From positions 1 through 19,747 of the forward strand of contig DATKZB010000074.1 in assembly GCA_035528235.1 (NCBI GenBank): a DNA stretch of 19,747 nt. The letters run 5' to 3'. The position numbers and the translations under genes are program-made. The notes beneath the pieces were generated by a model that worked only from the letters and a program-made list of their open reading frames with translations, had not been told where the DNA came from and ran no database searches. Every line of letters begins with the position of its first letter. Position 1 is the stretch's first letter. Source of the DNA: DATKZB01 sp035528235 (lineage in GTDB: Bacteria; Planctomycetota; Phycisphaerae; FEN-1346). Below, in pieces: positions 7,214 through 14,530 of the stretch.

Positions 7214-8038
7214 TCAGACGATGCCGCGGAGCCACTGGAGGCTCTTGAGGGTGTTGACCTCGCCCTTGCTCTCGAGGCTCATGACGCCGGACCAATTCCC
7301 CTTCTTCAGCAGGGCGACGATGGCCCGGATGTTGTCGGCGTTGATGCCCTGGCCCACGTACACCTCGCTGGCGGCGATGCCGGTGTCTTTGCCGATGTGG
7401 GCCTTCAGTTCCGGCGCCACGTCCTTGACGTGGAAGTGTTTGACCCAGGGCATCAGATCCTTGACCATGGCCACGGGGTCGTTGCCGGCGATGAAGGCGT
7501 TACCGGTGTCGAAGTTGATGCCCAGCAGGGGGTCGTCGAAGTGTTCCATGAGTCGGCGCATCATCGCCAGGTTGGTGGTCAGCGGCCCGTGGGGCTCGAT
7601 GTTGATGCCGACGCCGTGGGTCCGGGCCACGGGCAGGACCTCGCCCAGGTGGTAGACGGTGCGGTCGAAGACCTGCTCCAGGGTCATGCCCTCGGGCACC
7701 TCGGCCCCGTCGCTCGTGGCCACGTACGGGCAGTCCAGCACCTTGGCCATCTTGATGCCGTTGATCATGTAGGGGATGCACTGCCACCGGTGCAGGGCAT
7801 AGTGGCAGTCGAGTTGGCTGACCGCCAGGCCGTACCGGCCGAGTTCGCCGCGCAGGGCCAGGCCGTCGGCCCCCAGCGATATGGCCGGCGAGAAACCGAG
7901 CCCCTCGAAGAAATCCTCGCCGTTGACCGTGTTGATCTCGACGGTGTCGCAGCCCTGGTCGCGGCACCAGGCAAAGACGTACCGCAGGGACCGGTCTTCG
8001 TGCCGGAAGTTGTCGCTGGCAATGCCGATGGTGATCAC
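7214..8038 (-). CDS. Xylose-isomerase-like TIM-barrel sugar epimerase/isomerase
   Basis: This 274-aa product of the AP-endonuclease-2/xylose-isomerase-like superfamily probably interconverts a sugar or sugar acid in the cytoplasm using a divalent metal. The four expected metal ligands are visible: E148 in INIEPHGP, D177 in NFDTGN, H203 in KHFHVKD and E256 in SLESKGE. The C-terminal GVMSLESKGE strand is typical. The start is a GTG at 8038 with AAAGGAG seven bases upstream. The substrate cannot be read from sequence. Such enzymes commonly accompany Gfo/Idh/MocA dehydrogenases, one of which is in this window about 10 kb away but not in the same operon. Confidence 0.85.
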   Translation of the reverse strand: MITIGIASDNFRHEDRSLRYVFAWCRDQGCDTVEINTVNGEDFFEGLGFSPAISLGADGLALRGELGRYGLAVSQLDCHYALHRWQCIPYMINGIKMAKVLDCPYVATSDGAEVPEGMTLEQVFDRTVYHLGEVLPVARTHGVGINIEPHGPLTTNLAMMRRLMEHFDDPLLGINFDTGNAFIAGNDPVAMVKDLMPWVKHFHVKDVAPELKAHIGKDTGIAASEVYVGQGINADNIRAIVALLKKGNWSGVMSLESKGEVNTLKSLQWLRGIV

Positions 8039-8091
8039 CGCAGGTCTCCTTTCGCCTTCGCAGGGCGCGCCCCTGGCCCGGCCACCTGAGA

Positions 8092-8120
8092 ACCTTGCCG
8101 CGCGGCACCGCCCACGTCAA
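8092..8120 (-). promoter_or_regulatory. Weak candidate promoter for the isomerase gene
   Basis: On the minus strand, a good -35 TTGACG (8115-8120) lies 17 bp from a poor -10 CAAGGT (8092-8097). The gap 8039-8377 (339 bases) otherwise contains the second 99-bp repeat and the promoter of the divergent gene. Confidence 0.3.
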
Positions 8121-8165
8121 GCGAAACCCTCGGACCCCGGGCCGCGCGGGGTGGCAGGACTTTCT

Positions 8166-8264
8166 GGCATGGGTGGCATGCCCAGGCCGCCGTTGCCTGG
8201 GCATGCTCCTCGGCCCACGTGCGACATGCCCACGCCAACAGCGGCGTGGGCATGCCACCCCAGA
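8166..8264. repeat. 99-bp double-hairpin (REPIN-like) element, copy 2
   Basis: It is identical to 5402-5500 except for two transitions, both in the spacer between the two hairpins. It has the same orientation, and the flanks diverge immediately at both ends, which defines the unit. It lies between divergent genes, upstream of the isomerase. Confidence 0.85.
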
Positions 8265-8315
8265 ATGGGGTGCATGCCAAAGACTCTCGGCACGCCCCGG
8301 CCCGCGCGAAAGGCG

Positions 8316-8344
8316 TTGACCGGCGCCCTCGGCGGGGCTAGAGT
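8316..8344 (+). promoter_or_regulatory. Candidate sigma70-type promoter for the ndk-like operon
   Basis: TTGACC (8316-8321, five of six) and TAGAGT (8339-8344, four of six) are separated by 17 bp. The predicted start near 8351 gives a leader of about 27 bases carrying the ribosome binding site AGGGAGGA. Confidence 0.6.
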
Positions 8345-8377
8345 ACCGGTTCGCACGGTCAGAGGGAGGACCCTCGG

Positions 8378-9565
8378 GTGGCAACCGAACTGGCCTACGC
8401 CATGATCACGCCGTACAGCCTCCACAAGAGCCGCACGGGAGGCATCATCGGCAGGCTCGTCAGCCTGTCGCAACTCGACTTGGTGGGCATCCACGTGTAC
8501 GCGCCCAGCGACGCGTGGGTCGACGCGTACCTGGCGATCCTTCGCAAGAGCGACCTCGACAACCCGGTCCGCGAGGCATTCATCCGGTACGTCGACGAGA
8601 ACCTCCGCCGCCGCAACCCGATGGGCCTCTCGAACCGGTGCCTGGTGCTCTTGTTCGAGGGCGAGAACGCCTTCCGGCACCTCATGGACGACGTCGTCGG
8701 CCGCGCCAGCCCACGCGTCACCGGGCACACGGTCCGCGGGACGTACGGCGACTTCCAGAACAACCCGGACGGGACCATCCGGTACTTCGAGCCGGCGGTC
8801 ATTTGCGGCCCGGACCCCGACACGCTGCGCGAGGAACTCGAGTTTCTGGCCCGCACGGCGGCCACCGACGGCGGCGTCATCGAGCATGCCGTCGATTTCC
8901 TGCCCGACTCCGCCACGTTCGAGACGCAACTCGTGATCCTCAAGCCCGAGAACTTCGAGAGGCGGAGCCGCCGGCCCGGGTACATCATCGACGTGTTCTC
9001 GCGGACCGGCCTCTACATCGTGGGGGCGAAACTGCTCTCGATGTCGGCCGCACAGGGCGAGGCCTTCTACGGGCCGCTGCTCGACGTCTTCCGCGAGCGG
9101 CTCCAGTTCCTCATCGAGAACACGATGCGGCAGCGGCTGAAAGGGGCGTTCGATTTCGACCTGCCGGAGGAGTTCTTCAAGACCGCCAACCGCATGCTCG
9201 CCGACACCAACGCCCGGACCGAGTTCGCCAAGATCGTCCAGTACATGACGGGCGTCGACCCGCAAACCGTCGCCGGCAAGGCCGAGCACGACCAGCCCGG
9301 CCCGGTCCAGTGCCTGGCCCTTCTGTACCGGGGCCCGGACGCCATCGCCAAGATCCGCCAGTGGCAGGGGGCCACGAACCCCGAGAAGGCCGAGGCCGGG
9401 ACGGTCCGGAGCGACTTCGGCCGCGACCTGATGCGCAACGCCGCCCATGCCTCCGATTCGCCCGAGAACGCCCAGCGCGAACGACGCATCATCGGCATGT
9501 GGGAAACCGAGAAAGAACCCGAGTTCAAGCAGATCATCGATCGGTTCCTGGCCGCGGGGGGCTGA
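8378..9565 (+). CDS. Double-domain nucleoside diphosphate kinase, first domain degenerate
   Basis: NDK moves the gamma phosphate between nucleotides through a phosphohistidine. The 395-aa product holds two NDK folds, whereas the usual enzyme has one of about 140-150 aa. The second (about 182-380) starts ETQLVILKPENF and contains GATNPEKAEAGTVRSDFG and RNAAHASDSPENAQRE, with H357 at the phosphorylated position. A stretch of about 60 residues (about 235-300) is inserted before GPVQCLALLYRG. The first (about 5-158) has MITPYSLHKSRTGGIIGRL and VLLFEGENAFRHLM, but AVICGPDPDT replaces xVIHGSDSxES, so Cys143 stands where His should be. One active and one structural or regulatory domain is therefore likely. 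The start is GTG with GGAGGA seven bases upstream. The next gene follows after two bases. Confidence 0.85.
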   Translation: MATELAYAMITPYSLHKSRTGGIIGRLVSLSQLDLVGIHVYAPSDAWVDAYLAILRKSDLDNPVREAFIRYVDENLRRRNPMGLSNRCLVLLFEGENAFRHLMDDVVGRASPRVTGHTVRGTYGDFQNNPDGTIRYFEPAVICGPDPDTLREELEFLARTAATDGGVIEHAVDFLPDSATFETQLVILKPENFERRSRRPGYIIDVFSRTGLYIVGAKLLSMSAAQGEAFYGPLLDVFRERLQFLIENTMRQRLKGAFDFDLPEEFFKTANRMLADTNARTEFAKIVQYMTGVDPQTVAGKAEHDQPGPVQCLALLYRGPDAIAKIRQWQGATNPEKAEAGTVRSDFGRDLMRNAAHASDSPENAQRERRIIGMWETEKEPEFKQIIDRFLAAGG

Positions 9566-9567
9566 GC

Positions 9568-9978
9568 ATGCCGTCCCCCCACCGTATGACAACTCGCGTC
9601 CGCTACGGCGAAGTGGACCGCGGCAATCGCGTCCACCATAGCGCGTACCTCGTGTACTTCGAGATGGGCCGGACGGAACTGCTGCGCGAGCGCGGCTTGG
9701 CCTACGCCGACATGGAACGCCAGGGCCGTTTCGTCGCCGTCGCCCGCGCCGACGTCCGGTACCGCGGCGCCGCCGGGTACGACGACGAACTCGTCATCGA
9801 GACCCAGGTCCGCGAGGTCCGCGGCGCGCGGGTCGTCTTTGCGAACCGGATCCTGAGGGCCGACGACGACGTGGTCGTGGCCGAGGCGACGATTACCGGT
9901 GCGCTCATCGACGCCTCGGGCCGCCCCATCCGGTTCACGCCCGACGAGACGGCCCGACTGCTGGGCGGGCCCGCCTGA
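9568..9978 (+). CDS. YbgC/4-hydroxybenzoyl-CoA-type acyl-CoA thioesterase (hotdog fold)
   Basis: This 136-aa single hotdog domain would hydrolyse an acyl-CoA in the cytoplasm. The family signature YxExDxxGxVxHxxYxxYFE appears as RYGEVDRGNRVHHSAYLVYF, with D17 (general base in YbgC-like enzymes), the His pair 23-24 and E32. Length and a single domain fit the family. The ATG at 9568 lies two bases after the ndk-like stop, so translation is probably coupled. A second in-frame ATG at 9586 is an alternative because no clear Shine-Dalgarno precedes the first. In proteobacteria YbgC sits with tol-pal genes, but that context is absent here, and acyl specificity is unknown. Confidence 0.85.
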   Translation: MPSPHRMTTRVRYGEVDRGNRVHHSAYLVYFEMGRTELLRERGLAYADMERQGRFVAVARADVRYRGAAGYDDELVIETQVREVRGARVVFANRILRADDDVVVAEATITGALIDASGRPIRFTPDETARLLGGPA

Positions 9979-10000
9979 CGTCGGCCCGCGGCGGGACGCC

Positions 10001-10099
10001 CTGAGTTGTGCCGGTCACCCGTTGCTGAAGACGCCGAACCTCGACCGCGTGGCCGACGAGGGCGTCAAGACCGAACTGCCCGCTGAATCCATCCGCTGA
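10001..10099 (+). pseudogene. Relic of a sulfatase N-terminus
   Basis: The 32 codons before the stop at 10097-10099 read LSCAGHPLLKTPNLDRVADE followed by GV and an unrelated tail. This matches the start of type I sulfatases (LGCYGHPxxKTPNLDRLAxEGVxF), just after their metal-binding Asp-Asp. No initiation codon with the upstream strand, no catalytic Cys/Ser motif and no barrel-like remainder is present, so only a fragment survives between the thioesterase gene and the rnfC promoter. Confidence 0.6.
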
Positions 10100-10130
10100 C
10101 CGGCCGGCGGTCACCGCGACGCAAAATTCG

Positions 10131-10159
10131 TTTACGACCCCCGGCCGGCCCCGTATACT
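10131..10159 (+). promoter_or_regulatory. Candidate promoter of the rnfCDG-scpB operon
   Basis: TTTACG (10131-10136) and TATACT (10154-10159, five of six) are separated by 17 bp. The predicted start near 10166 gives a 20-base leader and rules out translation from the longer frame that opens at 10159. Confidence 0.6.
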
Positions 10160-10185
10160 TGGCCTTTCCAGGGCGAGGGATAGAC

Positions 10186-11577
10186 GTGAGCCGCGCAACG
10201 TTTCCCGGTGGGATTCATCCGCCTGCGAACAAGTGGACGGCCGACGCCGCCATCGAGACGGTGCCGGTGCCGCCGCGGCTGGTCGTGCCCATGGCCCAGA
10301 GCCTGGGCGCGCCCAGCCTGCCCATCGTCGAGAAGGGCGAACGCGTCCGGAAAGGCCAGCCCATCGGGCGGCCCGACGGATTCATCTCGGCCTTCGTCCA
10401 CGCCCCCACCAGCGGTACCGTGACCGGCATCGAGCGGATCGTCGATGCCGCCACCGGCCAGATGATGGATGCCATCGCCATCGAACCCGACGGCGCCGAC
10501 GCCTGGGCCGACGGGTGCAATCAGCCGCGGCCCTGGCAGGACCTGGGCGCCGACGCCATCCGCCAAGCCGTCGCCCAGGCCGGCGTCGTCGGCATGGGCG
10601 GCGCCACCTTCCCCACGCACGTCAAACTGGCGCCCCCCAAGGGCAAGACCGTCGACACCATCCTCATCAACGGGGCCGAGTGCGAGCCGTACCTGACGTG
10701 CGATTACCGGGTCATGCTCGACCGGGCCGCCGACATCGTGACGGGCATGCGGCTGTGCATGGCCGCCACGGGGGCGGCGCGCGGCCGGGTGTGCATCGAG
10801 GACAACAAGCCCGCCGCCATCGAGGCCATGCGCCAGGCCGTCGACGGACACGAGGGGTGCCGCGTCCGGGTCCTCGAGACGAAGTACCCCCAGGGGGCCG
10901 AGAAGCAACTCATCCTGGCCGTCCTCGGCCGCGAGGTCCCGACCGGCGGCCTGCCGGCCGACGTCGGCGTCGTCGTCCAGAACGTCCAGACGGCCTGCGC
11001 CATCACCGACGCCGTGACGCGGGGCGTGCCGCTCATCGAGCGGGTCCTGACGGTCTCGGGCGACGCCGCCGCCAGGCCGGCCAACTTCCGGGCACGCATC
11101 GGCACGCCCATCGGCCTCCTGCTGGCGCGGGCCGAGGTGGCCGACGGATTTGAGGAACTCATCTTCGGCGGCCCCATGATGGGCAAGGACCAGTTCACGA
11201 CCGACCTGTACGTCAAGAAGGGCACGGGCGGACTCCTGGTGTTCCGCCGGGCCGCCGTGTACGACGGCGGGCCCTGCATCCGGTGCGGGGCGTGCGCGCG
11301 GCACTGCCCGGCGTACTTGAACCCCAGCCGCCTCTCGATCCTGGCCGAATCGTTCCTCGACGGCAACCTTGATGCCATCGACACGGCCATGGACGTCGGC
11401 CTGATGGACTGCGTCCTCTGCGGGGCGTGCGCGTACGTCTGCCCGGCCCGGCGACGGATGATCCACCTTATCGAGATGCTGCGCGGCGAGCGGCGAAAGG
11501 CCCTGGCGCGCGGGCGCGCCAAGGAAGAGGCCCACAAGGCCCAACTCAAGCGGGAGGTCGACAAGGTTGCCCCCTGA
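10186..11577 (+). CDS. rnfC: Rnf electron transport complex subunit C
   Basis: RnfC is the peripheral NADH-facing subunit of the Rnf complex, which couples ferredoxin:NAD+ electron transfer to Na+ or H+ movement. The 463-aa product has FPGGIHPPANK and a barrel-sandwich N-domain, the nucleotide/FMN-site motif GMGGATFP (136-143), and two ferredoxin-type [4Fe-4S] motifs: C364-x2-C367-x2-C370-x3-C374-P and C409-x2-C412-x2-C415-x3-C419-P. The C-terminus lacks the long Ala/Lys repeats of proteobacterial RnfC. The start is GTG with GAGGGA five bases upstream. Its 3' end overlaps rnfD by 11 bases. Confidence 0.95.
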   Translation: MSRATFPGGIHPPANKWTADAAIETVPVPPRLVVPMAQSLGAPSLPIVEKGERVRKGQPIGRPDGFISAFVHAPTSGTVTGIERIVDAATGQMMDAIAIEPDGADAWADGCNQPRPWQDLGADAIRQAVAQAGVVGMGGATFPTHVKLAPPKGKTVDTILINGAECEPYLTCDYRVMLDRAADIVTGMRLCMAATGAARGRVCIEDNKPAAIEAMRQAVDGHEGCRVRVLETKYPQGAEKQLILAVLGREVPTGGLPADVGVVVQNVQTACAITDAVTRGVPLIERVLTVSGDAAARPANFRARIGTPIGLLLARAEVADGFEELIFGGPMMGKDQFTTDLYVKKGTGGLLVFRRAAVYDGGPCIRCGACARHCPAYLNPSRLSILAESFLDGNLDAIDTAMDVGLMDCVLCGACAYVCPARRRMIHLIEMLRGERRKALARGRAKEEAHKAQLKREVDKVAP

Positions 11578-12679
11578 CGCCCAACTCGCCACCCCACAGC
11601 CCGCCGAGGGCGGCCTGGTCGTCGGCCACTGGCCGCACCTGCGCGGCAAGGAGAGCATCTCCCGCGTCATGTGGTCGGTGGCGGCGGCCCTGGTGCCGGC
11701 GGCCGTGGCCTCGGGGTACTTCTTCGGCATCCGGGCCTACCTGCACATCGGCCTGGCGACGGCCACGGCGGTCGTCGTGGAGGCCGTCATCACGCGGCTG
11801 CGCCTGGGCAAGGCGACGCTGGGCGACGGCAGCGCCGTCGTCACGGGTCTGCTGGTGGCGTTCTGTCTGCCGGCCCAGGCGCGGTGGTTCGTGCCGATCG
11901 TGGCGTCGGTGGTGGCCATCGGCATTGCCAAACAGTGTTTCGGCGGCCTGGGGTGCAACATCTGGAACCCCGCCCTGGTGGGCCGCGCGTTCGTCCACGT
12001 GTCGTTTCCGGTCGACATGAACCCGGCGGCGTACCCGGTCCTGGAGGCCGGGCACTTTCTGAGCAGCGTCGGCACGGCGGTCACCGGCGTGCCGGCCGGC
12101 GTCGAGGCCATCACGTCGGCCAGCCCGATGGCCCACCTGAAGGCCGTGGCCACCGGGCACCAGGCCGCCGCCGGGCTGGCCGGCAAGTTGCCCGGCCTAT
12201 GGGACATGTTCCTGGGGAACGTCGGCGGCAGCATCGGCGAGACCAGCGTCCTGCTGCTTCTCGCCGGCGCGGTGTATCTGATCGCCCGGGGCTGGATCCG
12301 CTGGCAGATACCCGTGACGTACGTGGCGATGGTGGCCGTCGGGGCGCTCCTGCTGCCGCTGGACGCCGGCGAGAAAGGGTGGATGCCCATCGTCTTCCAC
12401 GCGGGCGCCGCCACGCTGGCGCCGCACTTTGTGGCGTACCACCTGCTGGGCGGGGGCCTGGCCTTGGGGGCTTTTTACATGGCCACCGACATGGTCACCA
12501 GCCCGCTGACCAACCGCGGCATGCTCGTGTTCGGTTTCGGCTGCGGCCTGCTGACGATCCTGATTCGGCTCTACGGCGGGTACCCCGAGGCCGTCTGCTA
12601 CTCGATCCTGCTGATGAACACGGCCGTGCCGCTCATCGACCGCTGGACGCAACCGCGCCTGTTCGGACACACGCAATGA
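11567..12679 (+). CDS. rnfD: Rnf electron transport complex subunit D
   Basis: RnfD is the integral membrane subunit of the Rnf complex that carries covalently bound FMN. The 370-aa product has eight to ten membrane segments, and the family motif GGLGCNIWNPALVGRAFV (126-143) is clear. At the flavinylation site, related proteins read SGATPL with FMN on the Thr. Here the sequence is TSASPM (183-188), with Ser186 in place of Thr. The start is TTG at 11567 with GGGAGG nine bases upstream, inside the end of rnfC. The early HWPHLRGKESISRVM aligns with the normal N-terminus (SPHIRSxxSTSRIM), which supports this start. The stop overlaps the rnfG start as ATGA. Confidence 0.93.
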   Translation: MPPDAQLATPQPAEGGLVVGHWPHLRGKESISRVMWSVAAALVPAAVASGYFFGIRAYLHIGLATATAVVVEAVITRLRLGKATLGDGSAVVTGLLVAFCLPAQARWFVPIVASVVAIGIAKQCFGGLGCNIWNPALVGRAFVHVSFPVDMNPAAYPVLEAGHFLSSVGTAVTGVPAGVEAITSASPMAHLKAVATGHQAAAGLAGKLPGLWDMFLGNVGGSIGETSVLLLLAGAVYLIARGWIRWQIPVTYVAMVAVGALLLPLDAGEKGWMPIVFHAGAATLAPHFVAYHLLGGGLALGAFYMATDMVTSPLTNRGMLVFGFGCGLLTILIRLYGGYPEAVCYSILLMNTAVPLIDRWTQPRLFGHTQ

Positions 12680-13296
12680 TCCGCAACCTCCTGAAGTTCA
12701 CCGTCATTCTGACGCTCGTCTGCGTGGTGATGGGCGGCGGCGTGGCCGTCCTGTACGGCCTGTGGCGCGATGGCATCGCCGACCGCGAGCGGGCCACGAC
12801 GCAGGCGGCCATCGAGACTGTCGCGCCCGAAGGCACCACGGTCGACACCGCCAGGCCCCTCGCGGGCGACGCCCAGGCCGGCACCGCCGTCTATGCCGCG
12901 CGCGGCGCCGGCGGCAAGGTCGCCGGGTGGGTGGCGGCGGGGGCGGCGCCGGGCTACTCGAGCACCGTCAAGGTCATGGTCGGCGCAAGGGCGCCGGGCC
13001 TGGAGATCGTGCGGGTCGTGGTCGTATCGCAGTCCGAGACGCCCGGCCTGGGCGCCCAGGTGGCCGAGACCTGGTCGAACTTCACCCTATGGGAGAAACT
13101 CCTCGGCCCGGACGAGCCGGGCAAGACCGAGGAGTGCGCCAACACGTTCCTGAGGGCGTTCGTCGGGCGCCAACCCGACACCGTCCGCGACGTCCAGGCC
13201 ATCACGGCCGCTACCATCACGTCGAACGCGACGAAGGCGGCCGTCGACCAGGCCCTTGGGCGCATCCGAAATGCCATAAAGGAGTCGCATGAGTAA
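12676..13296 (+). CDS. rnfG: Rnf electron transport complex subunit G
   Basis: RnfG is a single-span subunit of the Rnf complex with covalent FMN on its extracytoplasmic FMN-binding domain. The 206-aa product has one N-terminal membrane anchor (about 7-29). The FMN_bind region includes SQSETPGLGAQV (118-129), and the flavinylation motif is TAATIT (177-182), a variant of SGATxT with the acceptor Thr180 kept. The family usually depends on ApbE for FMN attachment; no apbE is in the window. It overlaps rnfD by four bases and scpB by eight. Confidence 0.93.
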   Translation: MIRNLLKFTVILTLVCVVMGGGVAVLYGLWRDGIADRERATTQAAIETVAPEGTTVDTARPLAGDAQAGTAVYAARGAGGKVAGWVAAGAAPGYSSTVKVMVGARAPGLEIVRVVVVSQSETPGLGAQVAETWSNFTLWEKLLGPDEPGKTEECANTFLRAFVGRQPDTVRDVQAITAATITSNATKAAVDQALGRIRNAIKESHE

Positions 13297-13816
13297 CACG
13301 CCCCTGAAGCAGATTATCGAGGCCGTCCTCTTTGCCAGCGACGAACCGGTGCCGGTCGAGCGGCTGGCCGACGTCGCCGGCGACGACGTGACCGTCGAGG
13401 CGGTCCGCGAGGCGGTGGGCCAACTGGTGGAGGAATACGAGGCCACCGGCCGCGCGTTTACCGTCGAGGAAATCGCCGGCGGCCTGCAACTGTTCACGCG
13501 GCCCGAGTACAACAAGTACCTGAAGCAACTGCTCCAGGCCCGCCGTCAGGCCCGGTTCACGCAGGCGGCCCTGGAGACGCTCGCCATCATCGCGTACAAG
13601 CAACCGGTGGCGCGGGCCGAGGTCGAGGACATCCGCGGCGTGGCGTGCGGCGACATGATCCGCACCCTCATGGAGAAAGGCCTCGTGCGCGTCACGGGCC
13701 GCAGCGAGCAACTCGGGCGGGCCCTGCTGTACGGCACGACCAAGAAGTTCCTCCAGGTGTTCGGCCTCGGGAGCATCAAAGACCTGCCCGACTCCAAGCA
13801 ACTCGTCGAGCCGTAG
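13289..13816 (+). CDS. scpB: Segregation and condensation protein B
   Basis: ScpB is the winged-helix kleisin partner that binds ScpA and SMC for chromosome condensation and segregation. The 175-aa product shows the typical start (LKQIIEAVLFASDEPVPVERLA), the core ARFTQAALETLAIIAYKQPV followed by ARAEVEDIRG, and the C-terminal wing GRALLYGTTKKFLQVFGL. Length is normal. AAAGGAG lies four bases before the ATG. It overlaps rnfG by eight bases and would be co-transcribed with it. scpA and smc are not in the window. The pairing with Rnf genes is unusual and probably has no functional meaning beyond shared transcription. Confidence 0.93.
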   Translation: MSNTPLKQIIEAVLFASDEPVPVERLADVAGDDVTVEAVREAVGQLVEEYEATGRAFTVEEIAGGLQLFTRPEYNKYLKQLLQARRQARFTQAALETLAIIAYKQPVARAEVEDIRGVACGDMIRTLMEKGLVRVTGRSEQLGRALLYGTTKKFLQVFGLGSIKDLPDSKQLVEP

Positions 13817-13830
13817 CGGCGCCACGTCGG

Positions 13831-13860
13831 GTGGCATGGTCAGCCCGAAGGGTGACCATG
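13831..13860 (+). repeat. 30-bp CATGGTC palindrome, copy 2
   Basis: GTGGCATGGTCA and TGACCATG flank CCC-GAA-GGG, giving an almost uninterrupted hairpin. It lies between the convergent scpB and siroheme-synthase-like genes and overlaps the 3' end of the latter. It could act as a two-way terminator, though it has no T tract. Confidence 0.75.
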
Positions 13861-14487
13861 GGGCGTGACGACAGCGTCGATGGCGCGGCGGAGGGCCTCG
13901 GGGCCGCGGCGGGCGGCGGCAAGAATATCCTCCTCGGTCAGCCGTTCGAAGAGGCGTCGGCGCCGCTCGGGCGGCAGGTCGTTCGCCTTCATCCGCTCGC
14001 GGACCTCGCGAAGCGCCGCTAGCAGCGTCTCGTACTCCGGCCCGAACTCCTTCTCGAGCCGCTCGCGCAGCCGTCGCGCCAGGCTCGGTGCCGCGCCGCC
14101 CGTCGAGACGGCGATCAGCAGGTCGCCGCGACGGACTTGCGACGGCACGATGAAATCGCACCGGTCCGGTTCGTCGACGACGTTGACCAGCGCGCCGGCC
14201 TCTCGGGCGTCGGCGGCCGCGCGGGCGTTGACGGCCTCGTCGTCGGTCGCCGCTACGACGACGACCGCATCGGCCACGTGGCGGGCCTGGTAGGTCTCGG
14301 CCACGCACTCGAAGCGCTCATCCTCGGCGAACTGTGGCAGGAACTCGGGCGCGACGACGCGGACCGCGGCCCCCGCGTCGGCCAGGGCCCGGGCCTTGCG
14401 CAGGGCCACCTGCCCGCCGCCGACGACGACGGCCCGGCGGCCGGCCAGGTTCAGGAAGATCGGATACGCGAAACGCGGTTCGGTCAT
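13840..14487 (-). CDS. Precorrin-2 dehydrogenase / siroheme synthase N-domain (CysG-N, Met8-like)
   Basis: The enzyme oxidises precorrin-2 to sirohydrochlorin with NAD+, and family members may also insert iron; it feeds siroheme or the related haem and cobalamin branches. The 215-aa product lacks the methyltransferase domain of full CysG. The Rossmann motif VVVGGGQVALRK (20-31) is present. D105 in VNVVDEPDRCDFIVPS matches the catalytic Asp of CysG, and the STGGAAPSLAR loop follows (128-138). The C-terminal helical domain is present. The last residues PHGHPSG and the stop codon lie within a palindromic repeat, so the natural C-terminus may have been altered. The ATG at 14487 has no Shine-Dalgarno and lies one base after the predicted transcription start. 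Confidence 0.88.
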   Translation of the reverse strand: MTEPRFAYPIFLNLAGRRAVVVGGGQVALRKARALADAGAAVRVVAPEFLPQFAEDERFECVAETYQARHVADAVVVVAATDDEAVNARAAADAREAGALVNVVDEPDRCDFIVPSQVRRGDLLIAVSTGGAAPSLARRLRERLEKEFGPEYETLLAALREVRERMKANDLPPERRRRLFERLTEEDILAAARRGPEALRRAIDAVVTPHGHPSG

Positions 14488-14494
14488 GGGGGCC

Positions 14495-14523
14495 AGTATA
14501 GCGGGCCGAGGTGTGCGACACAA
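14495..14523 (-). promoter_or_regulatory. Candidate promoter giving a leaderless transcript
   Basis: On the minus strand, TTGTGT (14518-14523) and TATACT (14495-14500, five of six) are 17 bp apart. The expected start is 14488, one base before the ATG of the siroheme-synthase-like gene. Confidence 0.5.
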
Positions 14524-14530
14524 TCCGGCG

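Noticed and set aside
10159..10185. An earlier TTG start for rnfC
   Set aside because: It overlaps the -10 box and lies upstream of the predicted transcription start. The GTG at 10186 has a good Shine-Dalgarno and matches the family N-terminus.
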